This document shows, piece by piece, positions 45,969 through 55,181 of a stretch of 64,000 nucleotides of DNA. The translations under genes were made by a program, and so were the position numbers. Source of the stretch: Anaerobacillus alkalidiazotrophicus (GTDB taxonomy: Bacteria > Bacillota > Bacilli > Bacillales_H > Anaerobacillaceae); assembly GCF_001866055.1 (NCBI RefSeq), contig NZ_MLQS01000030.1, positions 187,500-251,499 on the forward strand, written 5' to 3'. The notes beneath the pieces are model-generated. The model was not told the DNA's origin and made no database searches. It worked only from the letters and a program-made list of their open reading frames with translations. Position 1 is the first letter of the stretch. Each line of letters begins with the position of its first letter.

Positions 45969-48101
45969 GTGGTAGCCAAAAATGCATATATAGATGAACT
46001 AATGTTAATCACAATACCCTTTTCAGAAGTGGATGAAGAACTCTCCCATTTTACAATTATAAATACACAAACCAATGAACCATTGACCATAAAAACTTGG
46101 AGAAAAAGCAATGAAAGATGGCGTTATGAGCTTTACTTGGAGAAAGCAGTAAATCTAGGTACGGAATATAGAGTTTTTACAAATAAGCAAATATCTTTTG
46201 ATGTTAAAACAGGTCAAGTAGTTCGTACTGAAACTTTCGATGACCTTTACTTTTATGATCTTGATGATTTAGGTATTACGTATACAAAAGATGAAACAAC
46301 TTTTAAACTTTGGGCACCAACTGCGACTGAAGTCCAATTAATTTTATTTAACGGTAATCAACAACAAAGGTATCCTCTTACAAAGGCAGATAAGGGTGTA
46401 TGGCATTATACTGTTTCTGGAGATTTAGAGGGCACTGCTTATAAATATCGTTTATTGATTGATCGAATGTGGAGAGAAGCCGTTGACCCTTATACTAAAG
46501 CAGTAACTGTGAATGGGGAACGAGGGGTAGTTGTAGATCTTTCTCAAACTAATCCAAATCAATGGAATGAAATCAAGAAACCCTCCTACGAATCAAGAAA
46601 TGATGCAATTATTTATGAAGTCCATGTTAGGGATTTTTCGATTGACGAGAATAGTGGGATGAAACATAAAGGTAAGTACAAAGCTTTGACTGAAACGGGA
46701 ACGCGCGGTCCTTGGGGTACTCTTACCGGATTAGACTACCTTGTAGATTTAGGTGTTACGCATGTACAATTATTACCTGTTCAAGATTTTGGTAGCGTAG
46801 ATGAAACAAAATCGTTGGATAAATATAATTGGGGATATGATACGATTCACTACAATGCCATAGAAGGAAGTTACTCCTTAAATCCCGAGGATCCGAAACA
46901 AAGAATACTTGAATTAAAAGAAGTTGTTAAATCCTTTCATAAGCAAGGAATAAGAGTGATTTTAGATGTTGTTTATAATCATGTTTATATACACCATAGA
47001 TCAAATTTTGAGAGAATTGTACCAGGTTACTATTTTCGATATAAACTAGATGGAAGTTTAGCAAATGGAACAGGAGTCGGAAATGATATCGCTTCAGAGA
47101 GAAAGATGGTAAGGGAATTCATTGTAGATTCAATTAAATTTTTAGCTGAAGAATATCAAGTGGATGGCTTTCGTTTTGATTTAATGGGCATCCTTGACCT
47201 TGAGACAATGAATAAAGTTCGAGATAAATTAAATGAAATTGATCCATCAATTATAGTCATTGGAGAAGGTTGGGATTTAGCTACCCCAATTCAAAGAGAA
47301 AAGAAGGCGATTATTGCTAATTCTGATTTATTACCTAGTATCAGTCATTTTAATGATCAATTTCGCGATAAGCTTAAAGGAAGTATCTTTGATCATACGA
47401 AAAAAGGATTTTGTAATGGAAATGGTGAGTTAAAAGAAACTTTTAAAATGTTAGTAAGTGGGAGCATAAAAGGATTTTATCATATAGAAGGTATTTTTCG
47501 TGAGCCATATCAGTCAGTAAACTATGTGGAATGTCACGATAATCATACGTTATGGGATAAATTGGAGCTTTCAAACGGTGATCAAAAAGAAGAAGTAAGA
47601 GCTTCAATGCATCGTCTTGCAACAGCATTAACATTATTGAGTCAAGGAATTCCATTTTTACATGCAGGTCAAGAGTTCTATCGAACGAAAAAAGGTGTTG
47701 AAAATAGCTATTGTTCTTCAGACGAAATAAATAAATTGGATTGGAAAAGAAAAGCTCTTCATATGGATTACGTTGATTATGTTAAAGGTTTAATAGCGTT
47801 AAGAAAAACACATGATGTATTTCGATTTTCGACCGCTGATCAAGTGAAGAAAAATATGCATATTCTTGATACCCCTTCATATTGCTTGGCCTATATGTTA
47901 AAGGATAACTCAGGGATGTTTGTAATAGCTCACAATAGCTTTGAAGGTGAAAAGGAACTAATATTACCATCCAGTGGATACTGGGATGTTTTAGTCGAAG
48001 GTAATAAATCGGCTGTTTCACCACTTAGAACATTTGAAGGGGCAAAAATTAATGTGCAAGGGATAAGTACAACAGTTCTTTTTCATCCGAAATCTTATTA
48101 A
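45969..48101 (+). CDS. amyX: Type I pullulanase
   Basis: AmyX cleaves alpha-1,6 links in pullulan, starch and branched glucans. The 710-residue protein has no signal peptide and so acts in the cytoplasm. A CBM48 domain (TTFKLWAPTATEVQLILFN near residue 113) precedes the GH13 barrel with YNWGYDTIHYNAIEGSYS, DGFRFDLMG (nucleophile Asp near 404), VIGEGWDLA (Glu near 434) and VECHDNHTLW near 523. The GTG start follows AGAGAGGAGAG. It may debranch glycogen made by glgBCDAP. Confidence 0.95.
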   Translation: MVAKNAYIDELMLITIPFSEVDEELSHFTIINTQTNEPLTIKTWRKSNERWRYELYLEKAVNLGTEYRVFTNKQISFDVKTGQVVRTETFDDLYFYDLDDLGITYTKDETTFKLWAPTATEVQLILFNGNQQQRYPLTKADKGVWHYTVSGDLEGTAYKYRLLIDRMWREAVDPYTKAVTVNGERGVVVDLSQTNPNQWNEIKKPSYESRNDAIIYEVHVRDFSIDENSGMKHKGKYKALTETGTRGPWGTLTGLDYLVDLGVTHVQLLPVQDFGSVDETKSLDKYNWGYDTIHYNAIEGSYSLNPEDPKQRILELKEVVKSFHKQGIRVILDVVYNHVYIHHRSNFERIVPGYYFRYKLDGSLANGTGVGNDIASERKMVREFIVDSIKFLAEEYQVDGFRFDLMGILDLETMNKVRDKLNEIDPSIIVIGEGWDLATPIQREKKAIIANSDLLPSISHFNDQFRDKLKGSIFDHTKKGFCNGNGELKETFKMLVSGSIKGFYHIEGIFREPYQSVNYVECHDNHTLWDKLELSNGDQKEEVRASMHRLATALTLLSQGIPFLHAGQEFYRTKKGVENSYCSSDEINKLDWKRKALHMDYVDYVKGLIALRKTHDVFRFSTADQVKKNMHILDTPSYCLAYMLKDNSGMFVIAHNSFEGEKELILPSSGYWDVLVEGNKSAVSPLRTFEGAKINVQGISTTVLFHPKSY

Positions 48102-48108
48102 AAATATT

Positions 48109-48178
48109 GTGTAGAATGAAAAATTCATAAAAGGAGCAGTAATGAGCTCCTTGAGTTTTCTCATTCTACACTTTTTAC
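48109..48178 (+). terminator. Terminator of amyX
   Basis: GTGTAGAATGA pairs with TCATTCTACAC around an inner hairpin (AGGAGC/GCTCCT), followed by TTTTT. Confidence 0.85.
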
Positions 48179-48250
48179 AATAATTTTAATTTTTTCTTTA
48201 CAAAAAATAAGGTATACTAGTATTATTATAATTTGTGGAAGTAAAATTTC

Positions 48251-48432
48251 GTGAAATACAGAACAATTATTTCAAAAAAACTTTTAGGGAATTGTTGGGA
48301 AATATATGTTTTTATTGGTGAAATGATTACTATGATTCCAGCGACAACAAAGTATGCTTAATTGAAACTGGTTCACATGAAATCTTTATTTTACAATCAG
48401 AATTTATAATTTCTAACTTAGAAGCTGTCTAG
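48251..48432 (+). pseudogene. Broken small gene ending at an intergenic repeat
   Basis: Two reading frames join into one plausible 60-residue protein. From GTG 48251 the first reads MKYRTIISKKLLGNCWEIYVFIGE; after a shift near 48322 the second reads DYYDSSDNKVCLIETGSHEI and then FILQSEFIISNLEAV before TAG at 48430. The length of 182 bases confirms the frame break. The stop lies at the first bases of the downstream repeat. I do not recognise the family; it may be a decayed gene, a sequencing slip or a coincidence. Confidence 0.4.
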
Positions 48433-48655
48433 CTTCAGCGCCTACGAGCTCGGTCACTTCAGTCAAGTTTCTGACTTCACTGACTTCCTGGATTGCTTCT
48501 TTGATGATGCTTCATGCTACTTTGCTTCGAGGAAGCCTACTTCGAAGCATTGCTGTAAGACGCAGAAGCACGCGGAAGCCAAAGAGCGGCTTCTGTCAAA
48601 GGCCTTCCAGTGCCTTTCGCTCGTGACCAAGGCGCTTACGCTTTTCTTGTGAAAA
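48421..48655 (+). repeat. GC-rich Bacillus intergenic repeat element
   Basis: The block opens with GCTGTCTAGCTTCAGCGCCT and closes with AAGGCGCTTACGCTTTTC, which are imperfect inverted complements. This start and end are typical of a repeat found between genes in many Bacillus genomes. Its GC content is clearly above the flanks, and it contains internal complementary segments (CTTCGAGGAAGCCTACTTCGAAG, TTGACAGAAGCC-type arms). No protein is encoded. Confidence 0.75.
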
Positions 48656-48713
48656 TTATTATTAAAGTTTAAAAATATATCCCGTTAGAATTAGGAAGTT
48701 GAGGGTGAATTTG

Positions 48714-49499
48714 TTGGAACATTTATTAGGAAAAGGGTGGGAGGTGACTCCTGCTGGTGGAGCAACAGGAGAAGCATATTATGCCCGGTTTGGGGAAGAG
48801 AAGCTTTTTTTAAAGCGGAATTCGTCACCTTTTCTAGCTGTTTTATCAGCTGAAGGAATTGTTCCAAAATTACTTTGGACAAGGCGTTTAGAAAATGGCG
48901 ATGTCATCACTGCTCAACGATGGGTAAATGGGAGAGAATTAAAATCTTATGAAATGAAAGAGGAGATAGTAGCTCAACTTCTTAGTAAGATCCATCGTTC
49001 TAAAGAACTCCTAGAAATGTTTAAACGAATTGGTAATAAGCCACTTACACCTCAGTCAATTGTCGAAGAAATAGATGGGAAAATTAAGAATAGTGGCTTG
49101 AATTTACAGAGTATTAATGACGCTCTAAATTATTTGAATAAACGTGTGCAAAGTGTAGAACATAGTGAGTACGTTGTTTGTCATTGTGATATTAATCATA
49201 ATAACTGGGTTTTAAGTGAAGAAGGAGATTTGTTTCTGATTGATTGGGATGGAGCTATTGTTGCAGACCCAGCACTGGATTTAGGATTACTCCTTTATTT
49301 ATATATACCTACAAAGGATTGGGAGAGTTGGCTAGAAAATTATGGAGTAGAGTTAGATGAGGGATTATATAATCGCATGCACTGGTATGTTGTTTCTCAG
49401 ACTATATACGCTATTATCTGGCATAACCAACGTAAGGAATATACCGATATGAATTACTGGGTAAATTATCTTACAAAGCTTTTAGCTGCTGATATTTAA
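48714..49499 (+). CDS. ytmP: Aminoglycoside phosphotransferase-fold kinase YtmP
   Basis: The 261-residue protein is a small-molecule kinase-like enzyme of the APH/choline kinase superfamily. VVCHCDINHNNWVLSEEG holds the catalytic-loop Asp and Asn, and LFLIDWDGAIVADPALDL the Mg-binding Asp. LFLKRNSSPFLAVLSAEGI is the nucleotide-binding Lys region. It closely follows B. subtilis YtmP; its substrate is not known. I choose the TTG at 48714 behind GAGGGTGA; TTG 48699 and GTG 48705 are alternatives. Confidence 0.87.
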   Translation: MEHLLGKGWEVTPAGGATGEAYYARFGEEKLFLKRNSSPFLAVLSAEGIVPKLLWTRRLENGDVITAQRWVNGRELKSYEMKEEIVAQLLSKIHRSKELLEMFKRIGNKPLTPQSIVEEIDGKIKNSGLNLQSINDALNYLNKRVQSVEHSEYVVCHCDINHNNWVLSEEGDLFLIDWDGAIVADPALDLGLLLYLYIPTKDWESWLENYGVELDEGLYNRMHWYVVSQTIYAIIWHNQRKEYTDMNYWVNYLTKLLAADI

Positions 49500-49570
49500 T
49501 CTAGTTAACATAGATTGTAAAGATAATAAAAGGACATGAGTGTTTAAGTGACTTATGTTCTTTTTTTATA

Positions 49571-49607
49571 AGCAAAACATCAAAAGCCCCGCTTTTGATG
49601 TTTTGCT
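49571..49607. terminator. Terminator between ytmP and ytzH
   Basis: AGCAAAACATCAAAAG and CTTTTGATGTTTTGCT form a 16-bp perfect stem with T-rich and A-rich flanks, suited to both convergent genes. Confidence 0.93.
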
Positions 49608-49660
49608 TTATTATTTATTTTGTTGCATTAGAACCTAGAATAAATAGTACATAAACTTTC

Positions 49661-49924
49661 TTATTCGTGAGGGTAAGGTATTGTGCTCTCGTTTATGGAT
49701 TGAATCCACTGATCGATTTGTTGTGAATTATTACAGTCTCGAGTCGAGCAATAGTTTGTAATATTTGTTAAAGTTTGTTGCATCGTTTCGTTTAATTGTT
49801 CTTGGCCTTGAAGTGATTGTGCTAATCGCTGAATTTGATTGAATTCGTCTTCTGTTCCATATTGCTGAGCTTGTTGATTTTTCAAAATGTCAGTTAATAG
49901 AGTTAATTGGTCTTGATAGTTCAT
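49661..49924 (-). CDS. ytzH: YtzH-like protein
   Basis: This 87-residue soluble helical protein matches the YtzH family in position, between ytmP and trmB, and in pattern (MNYQDQLTLLTDILKNQQ at the N-terminus, then a middle CSTRDC pair of cysteines). AAAGGATG lies nine bases before the ATG at 49924; the ATG four codons earlier overlaps the ribosome site. Function is unknown. Confidence 0.8.
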   Translation of the reverse strand: MNYQDQLTLLTDILKNQQAQQYGTEDEFNQIQRLAQSLQGQEQLNETMQQTLTNITNYCSTRDCNNSQQIDQWIQSINESTIPYPHE

Positions 49925-49999
49925 ATAATAACACATCCTTTATGTATGCTTTTCAAAATTAGGATGTGCTATATATGTAACATTTATCCCTATTAATTG

Positions 50000-50806
50000 T
50001 TATACCCTTAGCTGTACATGAAATTCTTCAACATCGTTAAGCGTTATTTTTTTTACATATTTTTTATAGTTTAAATATTGAAATACCTTATCTATAGCAC
50101 GTTCGCGCCCCCTTGCTGTTGATAAATTCACTTTCTTTATCACACTTAATAGCTTTTCAGCTTCAATAAAAAGTCTTTGGTAGTTTGGTTGTAAACGTAC
50201 TTTGTATTGTTGATAAAGTGATCGGTCTGAGTAATGTAAGTAAATTAGCTTTGTTAATAAAAACACACCATGTTCATTTTCAAAAGGTGATATATTTCTA
50301 AGTTCTGTAAAATGTATTGCATTTGCCAAAATATCTTCAGCAAGTGATGCCTCCCTTTCGTGAATGCGATACCCTTCCTTTTTTAATCTTTTTGTGATAT
50401 GTATTTCCTCAACAGTTTGTTGGAAATCATCAATGAAAATTTTAATAGGATCAGGAGTCGACTCATCATATAAAAAACGAAAAAATTCGTTTCTATCCAT
50501 AAGAACTATTTTTTCTAATTCTTGTGCAATAGCAATATCGATTAGTTCACTTGTGTATTCATCAAGGTCTTTTGTTCCAATTACAATAATCGATTTTTTA
50601 TTATCGAATAAAGTAGTGGTAACTTCTCCGTATGTAAAAGAGATAGGATGTTGTGTACCGTGGATAACGATAACATTCGTTTTATTAACAGCAAGTAAGT
50701 ATTTTCCATATGTTTTTTCTGAAACAAAAAGTTCGTCTGTTTCTCCATTACTTGAAGTATAGTAAGGAATGGTAAAACTAAAAACTGGTTCCGGTTGATT
50801 AATCAT
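50000..50806 (-). CDS. Hypothetical protein, 268 residues
   Basis: I do not recognise this protein. It has no signal peptide or membrane segment. The N-terminal half alternates strands (YLLAVNKTNVIVIHGTQHPI, SIIVIGTKDLDEY), and the C-terminal half is helical and charged, with RGRERAIDKVFQYLNYKKYV near the end. AAAGGAGTG precedes the ATG at 50806. No equivalent lies between ytzH and trmB in B. subtilis, so it is an insertion relative to that genome. Confidence 0.7.
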   Translation of the reverse strand: MINQPEPVFSFTIPYYTSSNGETDELFVSEKTYGKYLLAVNKTNVIVIHGTQHPISFTYGEVTTTLFDNKKSIIVIGTKDLDEYTSELIDIAIAQELEKIVLMDRNEFFRFLYDESTPDPIKIFIDDFQQTVEEIHITKRLKKEGYRIHEREASLAEDILANAIHFTELRNISPFENEHGVFLLTKLIYLHYSDRSLYQQYKVRLQPNYQRLFIEAEKLLSVIKKVNLSTARGRERAIDKVFQYLNYKKYVKKITLNDVEEFHVQLRV

Positions 50807-50981
50807 CTAATCACTCCTTTATTTTCATATTTCTTAACATCTTACCCTATTTTATACTATTCAACTTTAGAAAAAGGAGAAATTAATATATTTATGCAAG
50901 TTTTTTGATCAATGATGTGTTAAAGATATAGAACTTTTATGGTAAACTACCAAAGGAACTAGCTAAAAGGAGAGAGTACGA

Positions 50982-51332
50982 GTGATTTTTTCTGAAGAAT
51001 TATTGGATTTTATTTATATAGAAACGACATCAATCTTAAAAGGAATTAAATCAAACAAGGGTGATCTCATAGAAGAGGTAAAAATGTTTGAATTATCAAT
51101 GAGTCAGATAAAAAATCACCCTTGGCATAATTTAACGGTAAAAAAGGCTGAGCATGATACAAGTAGCCCTTTATATCATAACATCCAATCAACTTATGTT
51201 GGGAATGATCCTGAGGAAGACTATAAAGAAGTACTTATATGGAAAGTAGCAGATATGCTGTATGTTACAGCGGCAGTAGATCATCATCCTGAATACTTAC
51301 TAAAATGGGATGTTGTTGTATTTAATGGATAG
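50982..51332 (+). CDS. Hypothetical protein, 116 residues
   Basis: I do not recognise this protein. It is acidic and soluble, with a long N-terminal helix (LLDFIYIETTSILKGIKSNK), the aromatic segment IKNHPWHNLTVKKAEHD, and an end reading VDHHPEYLLKWDVVVFNG. AAAGGAGAG stands well placed before the GTG at 50982, which supports real translation. It is the only gene between the divergent hypothetical gene and trmB; trmB follows after 77 bases and may share its transcript. Confidence 0.65.
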   Translation: MIFSEELLDFIYIETTSILKGIKSNKGDLIEEVKMFELSMSQIKNHPWHNLTVKKAEHDTSSPLYHNIQSTYVGNDPEEDYKEVLIWKVADMLYVTAAVDHHPEYLLKWDVVVFNG

Positions 51333-51409
51333 GAAAGTGGACTTGCACAATAGAATTTTTGTGTGGTTCTTATAGTAGAGAATAATTATTTTGAGTGAGG
51401 ATGAAGAAA

Positions 51410-52048
51410 ATGAGATTAAGAAATAAACCTGGTGCATCTGAGGCTTTATTGAAACAACCGACAATTGTTATACAAAATCCGTTAAATAATAAAGGGAAAT
51501 GGCGTGAAATATTTGGTAATGATAATCCGATTCACGTCGAAGTAGGTACAGGTAAGGGACAATTTCTGACAGGCATGTCACAGCTACACCCTGACATAAA
51601 CTACATTGGGGTAGAGAAATATGATAGTGTCATTATTACAGCATTAGAACGTATCCAACAAGCTGATTTAACGAATTTTAAATTGTTAAATGAAGATGTA
51701 GTAAATTTAATAAATTATTTTGCGGAAGGCGAGATTGACAGAGTGTATATCAATTTTACTGATCCTTGGCCAAAAAATCGTCATGAAAAACGCAGATTGA
51801 CGTATGAAAGCTTCTTAAAAATGTATGAACAAGTGCTGAAAAAGAATGGTGAAATTCACTTTAAAACTGATAATCAAGGATTATTTGAATACTCGCTTCA
51901 CAGTTTTTCGAAGTATGGGCTGATCTTAAATAATGTTAGCTTAGATCTTCATAATAGTAACATTGAAGGAAATGTAATGACAGAGTATGAAGAAAAGTTT
52001 TCTCAAAAAGGTATGAGAATATATCGCTGCGAAGCCCAGTTCCGGTAA
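51410..52048 (+). CDS. trmB: tRNA (guanine-46-N7)-methyltransferase
   Basis: TrmB methylates G46 in the tRNA variable loop. The 212-residue protein has [20 protein letters not shown] for SAM binding, [21 protein letters not shown] and [20 protein letters not shown], and ends [14 protein letters not shown]. Starting at ATG 51410 matches the usual N-terminus (MRLRNKPGA), with GTGAGG nine bases upstream; a GTG at 51395 gives five more residues. Confidence 0.96.
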   Translation: MRLRNKPGASEALLKQPTIVIQNPLNNKGKWREIFGNDNPIHVEVGTGKGQFLTGMSQLHPDINYIGVEKYDSVIITALERIQQADLTNFKLLNEDVVNLINYFAEGEIDRVYINFTDPWPKNRHEKRRLTYESFLKMYEQVLKKNGEIHFKTDNQGLFEYSLHSFSKYGLILNNVSLDLHNSNIEGNVMTEYEEKFSQKGMRIYRCEAQFR

Positions 52049-52189
52049 AGCTGAACTTCAATCAGCGAGGGGTTCCTTCATCCCCCACTGATTGTTAGTT
52101 CAACTTATACCTCAGGCATAAGAATAATAATTATCAGCTTTCGTCGACGAAAGTTATTCTATATCGGACCTTAAGAGTGGGATAAAAGA
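52047..52189 (-). repeat. Hairpin-rich interspersed repeat, copy A
   Basis: Read on the minus strand this copy starts TTTTATCCCACTCTTAAGG and ends GATTGAAGTTCAGCTTT. It is thus the inverted partner of copy B on the other side of ytnP, sharing GGTCCGATA, AAGTTGAACTAACAATCAGTG and GGGATGAAGGAA. It lacks the inner GGGGCAAG...GCCCC arm of copy B and holds an ACTTTCGTCGACGAAAG palindrome instead. The hairpin may also end trmB transcription. Confidence 0.8.
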
Positions 52190-52214
52190 ATATTTGCAAG
52201 GGAGAACGAAAGTA

Positions 52215-53078
52215 GTGGAACAAATAACTGTAGGTGATTTAACCTTAACATGGCTTAATGGCGGAGTAATTCATATGGATGGTGGAGCAGTCTTTGGTGT
52301 AGTCCCGAAGCCGTTATGGTCAAAAAAGTATCTATGTAATGAAAAGAACCAAATAGAATTATGTACAGATCCTATCTTAATACAAGTCGAAGGAAAAAAC
52401 ATTCTCCTTGAAACAGGTATAGGAAATAATAAATTTTCAGATAAGCAAATAAGGAATTATGGGATAACATCAGAGTCAAAACTTTCTTCAGATTTAAATC
52501 GACTAGGACTTTCAACGAGTGACATTGACTATGTATTAATGACTCATATGCATTTTGATCATGCTTGTGGCATCGCAAAATGGGAAGGGGATAACCTCGT
52601 ACCTACTTTTGAACATGCAACGATAATAGTAAATGAAATAGAATGGGAAGAACTAAAAAAACCTAATTTTCGCTCCCGTAATACTTATTGGGAAGAAAAC
52701 TGGAGTCCAATCTTGGATAAGGTCCAAACATTTAATGGGATGCTTGAAGTATTTCCAGGTATTGAAATTCATCACACAGGTGGTCATAGTGATGGACATA
52801 GTATTGTTTTAATAAAACGGAATGGTGAATGTTTTATTCATATGGCTGACTTAATGCCTACTCACGCACATTCAAATCCTCTATGGGTTTCTGCTTATGA
52901 CGATTACCCAATGATTTCAATTGCCGAAAAGCAAAAGTGGCTAGAAAAGGGATTAGATGAAGGTTCTTGGTTTATTTTTTATCACGATAATAAATATCGT
53001 GCGTTAAAGTGGAACAAAGAAGGGGAAATTATTTCAGAAGTTTTGAGAAATCAAAGTATTAAAATAAAAGAAACCTAA
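52215..53078 (+). CDS. ytnP: Quorum-quenching lactonase YtnP (MBL fold)
   Basis: YtnP hydrolyses N-acyl-homoserine lactones and interferes with signals of other bacteria. The 287-residue metallo-beta-lactamase-fold protein has the metal motif MTHMHFDHACG near residue 109, HTGGHSDGHSIV and HMADLMPTHAH, and FYHDNKYRALKW at the end. The GTG at 52215 follows AAGGGAGA by eight bases. Its upstream control region lies inside repeat copy A, and copy B lies just downstream. Confidence 0.92.
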   Translation: MEQITVGDLTLTWLNGGVIHMDGGAVFGVVPKPLWSKKYLCNEKNQIELCTDPILIQVEGKNILLETGIGNNKFSDKQIRNYGITSESKLSSDLNRLGLSTSDIDYVLMTHMHFDHACGIAKWEGDNLVPTFEHATIIVNEIEWEELKKPNFRSRNTYWEENWSPILDKVQTFNGMLEVFPGIEIHHTGGHSDGHSIVLIKRNGECFIHMADLMPTHAHSNPLWVSAYDDYPMISIAEKQKWLEKGLDEGSWFIFYHDNKYRALKWNKEGEIISEVLRNQSIKIKET

Positions 53079-53149
53079 TAAATACCCGTCCTTTTCGGTA
53101 TGGTATCAGTTACTCCATGACAATATTTTAACAAACTCAAAAATCTAAA

Positions 53150-53365
53150 CTTTATCCCACTCTTAAGGGGCAAGTAAGACCCCCACCTCAAAGCTTAAGA
53201 AAATCGAGAAGTTTAGGTGGGGGATAAACTGCCCCTAAAGGTCCGATAAGTTGAACTAACAATCAGTGGGGGATGAAGGAAAACCCCCACTGATTGAAGT
53301 TCAGCTTTATTCTTTAGCAATCAGTGGGGTACGAAGAACCTCACTGATTGCAGTTGAGCTTTATG
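53150..53365 (+). repeat. Hairpin-rich interspersed repeat, copy B
   Basis: The copy begins CTTTATCCCACTCTTAAGGG and ends GATTGAAGTTCAGCTTTATT near 53311. Inside are a nested hairpin (GGGGCA...CCCCCACCT...AGGTGGGGG...TGCCCC, 53167-53236) and a strong hairpin CAATCAGTGGGGG/CCCCCACTGATTG at 53260-53296. A third, related hairpin CAATCAGTGGGG/CTCACTGATTG follows at 53328-53350 and reaches the end of ytzB. It encodes no protein. Confidence 0.85.
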
Positions 53366-53681
53366 TATCCTGATCTTGTGATGATAATTCTAAAACTGTT
53401 CCAGTCTTGGCATCGACGATGAACTCAAATTGATGAAAGTCTCCTTCAATTGAACATGAAACTCCTCCTCGATAAACAGTGTAATTTAATAATTTTTTTT
53501 CGAAATCTTCAGGAATCATATGGATCCATGACCCTTCTACTACCCCTTGTTCACCGACTTTCCCTTTCACAATTCGTAATGCCTTTTCAGGTGAGATATA
53601 CTCCTGGATCAGTTGATCTTTTAAAACCGATCCTACAACGAATCCGATTCCAAGGCCAATTAAAAATCGTTTTATGCTCAC
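53361..53681 (-). CDS. ytzB: PepSY-domain membrane-anchored protein YtzB
   Basis: The 106-residue protein has an N-terminal hydrophobic segment (FLIGLGIGFVVGSVL) that probably anchors it in the membrane, and a PepSY-like domain (YISPEKALRIVKGKVGEQG, then FEFIVDAKTGTVLEL). PepSY domains are thought to inhibit peptidases. GAGGTG stands six bases before the GTG at 53681; the GTG at 53690 overlaps that site. It corresponds to ytzB near ytnP and ytoP in B. subtilis. Confidence 0.82.
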   Translation of the reverse strand: MSIKRFLIGLGIGFVVGSVLKDQLIQEYISPEKALRIVKGKVGEQGVVEGSWIHMIPEDFEKKLLNYTVYRGGVSCSIEGDFHQFEFIVDAKTGTVLELSSQDQDT

Positions 53682-53980
53682 TTTTAGCACCTCTTTCTTT
53701 AAATTGCATCATATTTTTAATTTTTTTTTTTGAAAACACTCAAATAATAAAAAATAGATAGATATTGATCTTGGGTAAAATCATCTTTCAGTGCTGTACA
53801 CTCAAATGTGGTCAATATAATACGTCAATATCTATTATAGTATACCTAAAATATCCATTTTATAAAAATGGATATTAATAATATGCTTTTAACAAAATGA
53901 AGGTATCGGTGGAAAGTCAAATTTATTTTCGTTAAAATAGACAATGTAGATAATATTACGGTATCCGAAAGGAGTATACG

Positions 53981-55054
53981 ATGAATCAGGAGACATTACA
54001 ATTATTTAAGACATTAACAGAGCTTCAAGGTGCACCAGGGTTTGAGCATCAAGTACGGAAATTTGTTCGTGTTGAACTGGAGAAATATACAAATGAAATT
54101 ATTCAAGATCGTCTAGGTAGTATTTTTGGTGTGAAACGTGGTGATGAAAAGGGTCCGAAAGTAATGGTTGCAGGCCATATGGATGAGGTTGGTTTTATGG
54201 TCACTTCTATATCAGAGAAAGGACTTATTCGTTTCCAAACATTAGGCGGATGGTGGAGTCAAGTGTTACTTGCACAACGTGTTCAGATTATTACTGATAA
54301 TGGACCTGTAATAGGTGTTATCGGATCCATTCCACCACATTTATTAGATGAAGCAAAACGCAACAAGCCTATGGAAATTAAAAATATGTATATAGACATC
54401 GGTGCAGATGATAAGGTAGACGCACAGAATATTGGAGTGAAACCTGGCCAACAAATTGTACCAATATGTCCATTCACACCGATGGCTAATAATAAGAAAA
54501 TTTTAGCTAAGGCTTGGGATAATCGTTATGGTTGTGGACTTGCAATTGAGTTACTTAAAGAGTTAAAAGATGAAACAACTCCAAATGTTTTATATTCAGG
54601 TGCTACTGTACAAGAGGAGGTTGGTTTAAGAGGAGCTCAAACTGCAGCAAACTTGATTAAACCTGATATTTTTTATGCATTAGATGCAAGCCCTGCTAAT
54701 GATGCTTCAGGAGAAAAGGATACATTTGGACATTTAGGTAAGGGTGCACTATTACGGATTTTTGATCGTTCAATGATTACACACCGTGGAATGCGTGAAT
54801 TTCTATTAGATATTGCTGAAACAAATAATATCCCTTATCAATATTTTATTTCCCCTGGTGGAACAGACGCAGGAAAGGTTCACCTATCAGGAAGTGGTGT
54901 TCCATCAGCAGTAATCGGTATTTGTTCACGATACATTCATACATCAAGTTCAATTATTCATGTGGATGATTATGCAGCGGCAAAAGAGTTTATTATTAAA
55001 CTTGTTAAGAATACTGACAAAACAGCTGTTGAAACAATTCGAAATAACAGTTAA
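53981..55054 (+). CDS. ytoP: M42-family aminopeptidase YtoP
   Basis: The 357-residue protein is a cobalt- or zinc-dependent M42 aminopeptidase. [14 protein letters not shown] gives the first metal His, [16 protein letters not shown] the bridging Asp, [13 protein letters not shown] the catalytic Glu pair, and [12 protein letters not shown] and [12 protein letters not shown] further metal ligands. This family forms dodecameric particles that trim peptides. AAAGGAG precedes the ATG. A terminator closes the gene. Confidence 0.93.
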   Translation: MNQETLQLFKTLTELQGAPGFEHQVRKFVRVELEKYTNEIIQDRLGSIFGVKRGDEKGPKVMVAGHMDEVGFMVTSISEKGLIRFQTLGGWWSQVLLAQRVQIITDNGPVIGVIGSIPPHLLDEAKRNKPMEIKNMYIDIGADDKVDAQNIGVKPGQQIVPICPFTPMANNKKILAKAWDNRYGCGLAIELLKELKDETTPNVLYSGATVQEEVGLRGAQTAANLIKPDIFYALDASPANDASGEKDTFGHLGKGALLRIFDRSMITHRGMREFLLDIAETNNIPYQYFISPGGTDAGKVHLSGSGVPSAVIGICSRYIHTSSSIIHVDDYAAAKEFIIKLVKNTDKTAVETIRNNS

Positions 55055-55111
55055 TATAGTTATATAGGTGATTGATCATCTAGCACAATTAATCTAATTG
55101 TAAATTGCGGT

Positions 55112-55144
55112 AAAACAGACTCGGACGCCAGCCGAGTCTGTTTT
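55112..55144 (+). terminator. Terminator of ytoP
   Basis: AAAACAGACTCGG (55112-55124) and CCGAGTCTGTTTT (55132-55144) form a 13-bp perfect stem. Confidence 0.93.
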
Positions 55145-55181
55145 GTATGAAACTCTAAACAATAAAGAAAGTGAAATTATA

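Noticed and set aside
45639..46111. Three short overlapping minus-strand frames before amyX
   Set aside because: Hydrophobic AT-driven translations without ribosome sites; one overlaps the amyX start.
53250..53365. CRISPR-like array from the repeated CAATCAGTGGGG blocks
   Set aside because: Only two hairpins of unequal arms, no regular spacers and no cas genes; they belong to an interspersed repeat family.
52047..53365. IS200/IS605 element ends around ytnP
   Set aside because: Hairpins and lack of target duplication fit loosely, but no TnpA or TnpB relic is present and ytnP is a normal chromosomal gene of bacilli.
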